A DNA stretch of 8,973 nt from Acetofilamentum sp. (lineage in GTDB: Bacteria; Bacteroidota; Bacteroidia; Bacteroidales; JAFGUD01): the NCBI GenBank assembly GCA_020722645.1, contig DYKL01000127.1, positions 1 through 8,973 on the forward strand. Reading direction: 5' to 3'. A program made the translations under genes and the position numbers. Shown one piece after another: positions 6,702 through 8,973 of this stretch (its first letter is position 1; each line of letters begins with the position of its first letter). The notes under the pieces were generated by a model. The model saw only the letters and a program-made list of their open reading frames with translations. It did not search any database and had not been told where the DNA came from.

Positions 6702-7351
6702 TGATTAGATTATCTTATAATTTAGATGAAAATACTCCAAGTTATGGAAATCGTAATAAGTTAATAGTTAATCAAAAGACAATTAAAAGCAGTGATTTTT
6801 ATGTAACCGAATCGGAATGGCATTTTACTTCCAATCATCTTGGAACCCATATAGACACACCAAAACATTTTATTAAAGATGGATTGTCTCTAACAAATTT
6901 TCCTACAGATTTTTGGATATTCAACAACGTTGAATTGATTGATATTCCAATTACTTCAGGTAAATTAATCGAATTTGAACAAGTAATTACCAAAATAAAA
7001 AATCCATTTAATATAGAATTATTGCTTATAAGAACAGGTTATGAAAACTATAGAGGCGAAGAAAAATACTGGAATGATAACCCAGGAATTTCATCAAGTT
7101 GTTCTAATCTATTAAGAAATAACTTACCGAGTTTAAGGGGAATAGGTTTTGATTTTATTTCTCTAACATCATATAATTTCCGTGATGATGGAAAACAATC
7201 GCATTTTAATCTTTTTAAAGATAATTCTCCATTTATTATTATTGAAGATATGAAGTTGAGTGTAATTGAAAGTAAAATTGAGAAAACAATTGTTGCCCCA
7301 TTATTTATTGATGGTGCTGACGGTAGTATGGTAACGGTATTTTCAATCTGA
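6701..7351 (+). CDS. Cyclase/kynurenine formamidase-like metal-dependent hydrolase (PF04199 type)
   Basis: The ATG at 6701 shares one base with the TGA of the previous gene (TGATG). A GTG three bases earlier is a less likely start. The 216-residue protein contains the metal-binding signature of the cyclase family, HLGTHIDTPKHF (46-57), with H46, H50, D52 and H56. It also has LLIRTGY (108-114), a tryptophan-containing loop after it, and a distal H168 followed by a strand-helix ending IIIEDMKL (179-186), matching the family's second histidine and 'vEnL' segment. Characterised members hydrolyse amides or related bonds (KynB formamidase, isatin hydrolase), and polyketide cyclases are also grouped here. 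Such a gene is uncommon inside a polysaccharide operon. Tight coupling to the phosphatase and YhcH genes suggests work on the same sugar, perhaps N-deformylation, lactone hydrolysis or ring chemistry. That is inference only. Confidence 0.87.
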   Translation: MIRLSYNLDENTPSYGNRNKLIVNQKTIKSSDFYVTESEWHFTSNHLGTHIDTPKHFIKDGLSLTNFPTDFWIFNNVELIDIPITSGKLIEFEQVITKIKNPFNIELLLIRTGYENYRGEEKYWNDNPGISSSCSNLLRNNLPSLRGIGFDFISLTSYNFRDDGKQSHFNLFKDNSPFIIIEDMKLSVIESKIEKTIVAPLFIDGADGSMVTVFSI

Positions 7352-7362
7352 GAAAGAAGAAT

Positions 7363-8163
7363 ATGAGTAAAATTAGATTAAAAGAATTAACATTAAAACG
7401 CTTGTCAAAAGCAATAATTCGAAGAATCAAAAATATTCCTCACTATTTAAGTTGGCAATTAGAAAATGAAGAGTATAAAATCAATAAAGAAAAATTATTA
7501 AAATATAAGGATATCCATAAAGGGAAAAGATGTTTTATAGTTGCAAACGGTCCTAGCTTAAAAAAAATGGACTTATCACTTCTTAAAAATGAAATTACCA
7601 TTGGAATGAATCGTATATTTTTGCTTAAAGATGTAAATGGATTTGTGCCCAATTATCTTGTTGTTGCTGATATTGATGTCCAATTAAGACAATTTGCTGA
7701 TGAATATAATAGAATTGATATAACAAGATTCTATAATTGGAATACCAGATCATTATTTACGCCATCGGAAAATTTGATGTTTTTTAAAGAAAGTTTTAAA
7801 AGTGAGTTTCAACCAGATTTTACAAAACAAGTTGGTACTGGGAAAAGTGTAGCATTTACATGTTTGCAATTAGCATATTTTATGGGTTTTAGTGAAGTGA
7901 TTCTAATTGGCAAAGATCATAGTTATAACATTTCTGGAATGCCACACGATAGCGTGAAAGCTACGGGCAATGAAGAAAATCATTTCATTAAAGGCTATTT
8001 TAAGGAAGGTTATAAATGGGATGTTCCAGATTATATTGGTGAAGAATATGCATATTCATTGGCAAAAATTGCATTTGAAAATAATAACCGCAAGGTATAT
8101 GACGCGACTATAAATGGCAAATTAAACATTTTTGAAAAAAAAGATTTTGATTCATTTTTTTAG
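7363..8163 (+). CDS. DUF115/MptE-like (PF01973) protein, possible CMP-sugar-dependent glycosyltransferase
   Basis: This 266-residue protein starts after an 11-base gap containing a purine-rich leader. Key motifs are CFIVANGPSLKKMDLSLL (57-74), TIGMNRIFLL (79-88), and a long conserved block at 158-188 that begins GTGKSVAFTCLQLA and ends ILIGKDHSY. The last part, KVYDATINGKLNIF (244-257), resembles the 'DAT.GGKL..F' tail common in surface-glycan versions. PF01973 is shared by archaeal 6-hydroxymethylpterin pyrophosphokinase MptE and the Maf flagellin glycosyltransferases, whose fold resembles GT42 sialyltransferases. In a bacterial glycan operon a glycosyltransferase role is much more likely than a pterin kinase, and automatic 'MptE-like' names should be treated carefully. 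A CMP-activated donor would fit the cytidylyltransferase homologue upstream. No membrane segment or signal peptide is visible. Confidence 0.78.
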   Translation: MSKIRLKELTLKRLSKAIIRRIKNIPHYLSWQLENEEYKINKEKLLKYKDIHKGKRCFIVANGPSLKKMDLSLLKNEITIGMNRIFLLKDVNGFVPNYLVVADIDVQLRQFADEYNRIDITRFYNWNTRSLFTPSENLMFFKESFKSEFQPDFTKQVGTGKSVAFTCLQLAYFMGFSEVILIGKDHSYNISGMPHDSVKATGNEENHFIKGYFKEGYKWDVPDYIGEEYAYSLAKIAFENNNRKVYDATINGKLNIFEKKDFDSFF

Positions 8164-8168
8164 GTTAA

Positions 8169-8933
8169 ATGTCAAAAATATTTCGAACTAATTTTTCTGA
8201 TTTTAGTAATCATAGTGAAGTTTATTCTTTACTACTAAACTTTATCAAAGCAATCAAAATTGGCTATATAACTTTAAATAATGTGTTTTCGGTAGTAGAA
8301 TCTGTTTCAAAAGAGAAATACCGAGAGGCATTAAATAATTCAACAATTGCAGTTATTGATAGTCAAGCACTTTCTCAATATCTTCTACTTTTCAAATCGG
8401 TAAATTCTGCTCGTATTTTCGGTCCTACATTTATGGAAAAAACATTAGAATGGGGACAGAAAGATGAATTAAAGCATTATTTTTTTGGTAGTTCTCAAGA
8501 GACATTAAATAGAATGAACACAAGAGTTAAAGAAAATTATCCAAACGCAGTAATTTCTGGTTCTTTTTCTCCGCCATATAAAAAAGAATTCAGTATTGAA
8601 GAAAGTGATAATTATATTCAAATGATGAATGAAAGTGGAGCAGATATTTTTTGGATAGGTTTGGGTGCTCCAAAACAAGAAATATGGATGTATGAAAATT
8701 ATAAAAAGCTGAATAAAGGCATAATGATTGGAGTTGGAGCTGGGTTTGACTATTTGGCGGGAAATACACAACATGCCCCAAAATGGATGAAAGATTTTGC
8801 TTTGGAATGGTTATATAGACTAATGCAAGAACCAAAAAGATTATGGAAAAGGTATTTAGTTACAAATACTTTGTTTTTATGGTATGTTTTGCTTGAGTTT
8901 TTGCATTTGAAGAAATTTGAGGATGAGAATTAA
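8169..8933 (+). CDS. WecG/TagA/CpsF-family glycosyltransferase (GT26)
   Basis: The 254 residues match the GT26 family, which adds the second sugar (often N-acetylmannosamine or its uronic acid) to an undecaprenyl-linked first sugar at the inner membrane. Landmarks are KHYFFGSS (102-109), the block IFWIGLGAPKQEIWM (160-174), GVGAGFDYLAG (188-198), and the C-terminal membrane-binding appendage ALEWLYRLMQEPKRLWKRYL (211-230), followed by a hydrophobic amphipathic tail. The catalytic aspartate of the family, normally in an 'A/P-D-G' context, aligns with D64 in VIDSQAL, so the following glycine is serine. The N-terminal 50 residues are less conserved. Five bases separate it from the DUF115 gene. 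It probably extends the lipid-linked glycan for which the upstream genes make a precursor; sugar specificity cannot be told from sequence. Confidence 0.93.
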   Translation: MSKIFRTNFSDFSNHSEVYSLLLNFIKAIKIGYITLNNVFSVVESVSKEKYREALNNSTIAVIDSQALSQYLLLFKSVNSARIFGPTFMEKTLEWGQKDELKHYFFGSSQETLNRMNTRVKENYPNAVISGSFSPPYKKEFSIEESDNYIQMMNESGADIFWIGLGAPKQEIWMYENYKKLNKGIMIGVGAGFDYLAGNTQHAPKWMKDFALEWLYRLMQEPKRLWKRYLVTNTLFLWYVLLEFLHLKKFEDEN

Positions 8934-8939
8934 GAAAAA

Positions 8940-8973
8940 ATGTTAGTTGTATTGTTGTCATTTATTGACGTTC
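8940..8973 (+). CDS. Possible start of the next gene (3' end outside window), unrecognised
   Basis: An ATG at 8940, six bases after the GT26 stop, opens a frame that runs to the window edge and reads MLVVLLSFIDV. The spacing resembles the other junctions, so a further operon gene is likely. The hydrophobic beginning could be a membrane segment, but eleven residues do not allow a family call. The leader is A-rich with no clear Shine-Dalgarno. Confidence 0.45.
   Translation, partial: MLVVLLSFIDV

Noticed and set aside
8505..8835. Two overlapping minus-strand open frames opposite the GT26 gene
   Set aside because: They lie opposite conserved GT26 motifs, overlap each other, and encode low-complexity hydrophobic or aromatic sequence.
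1..8973. CRISPR arrays, insertion sequences, tRNA genes or phage genes
   Set aside because: No direct repeat array, inverted-repeat-bounded transposase, cloverleaf-like segment or phage protein was seen. Coding genes account for almost every base.

Overview
This AT-rich window is filled by one continuous plus-strand gene run with no non-coding gap longer than 17 bases. It looks like the interior of a surface-polysaccharide (O-antigen, capsule or glycan) biosynthesis locus from a low-GC, probably Gram-negative bacterium. Weak Shine-Dalgarno signals, heavy A-rich leaders, AGA-dominated arginine codons and the WecG/DUF115/YhcH gene style would suit Bacteroidota/Ignavibacteria-type or Leptospira-like genomes. 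There is no rRNA or other phylogenetic marker, so this placement is only a guess.

Layout: (1) the last codons of a DegT/StrS-type sugar aminotransferase; (2) a GT4-like glycosyltransferase; (3) an acylneuraminate-type cytidylyltransferase; (4) a D-2-hydroxyacid dehydrogenase; (5) a Gfo/Idh/MocA oxidoreductase; (6) a zinc-ribbon protein with a methyltransferase-like body whose SAM-binding loop is destroyed; (7) a GmhA-like SIS isomerase; (8) an inositol-monophosphatase-family phosphatase; (9) a YhcH/TabA-family protein; (10) a PF04199 cyclase-type metal hydrolase; (11) a DUF115/MptE-like protein, a possible CMP-sugar glycosyltransferase; (12) a WecG/TagA/CpsF glycosyltransferase; (13) the first codons of a further gene.

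Genes 2-5 and 8-10 are joined by 1-8 base overlaps (ATGA or TGATG types), so translation is probably coupled, and the whole window is most simply one transcript. No promoter or terminator was seen.

Working model (inference): isomerase, phosphatase, YhcH anomerase, hydrolase and two NAD(P)-dependent dehydrogenases make or modify an unusual sugar or sugar acid. The cytidylyltransferase homologue activates it, the DUF115 protein or the GT4 enzyme transfers it, and the WecG-type enzyme adds another residue to a lipid-linked glycan. No NeuB/PseI/KdsA-type condensing synthase and no sugar kinase is visible, so the substrate is not established. Three proteins in the set carry changes at residues that normally define catalysis: the pseudo-methyltransferase, the cytidylyltransferase and the GT4 enzyme. 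These changes are the most unusual signals in the window.
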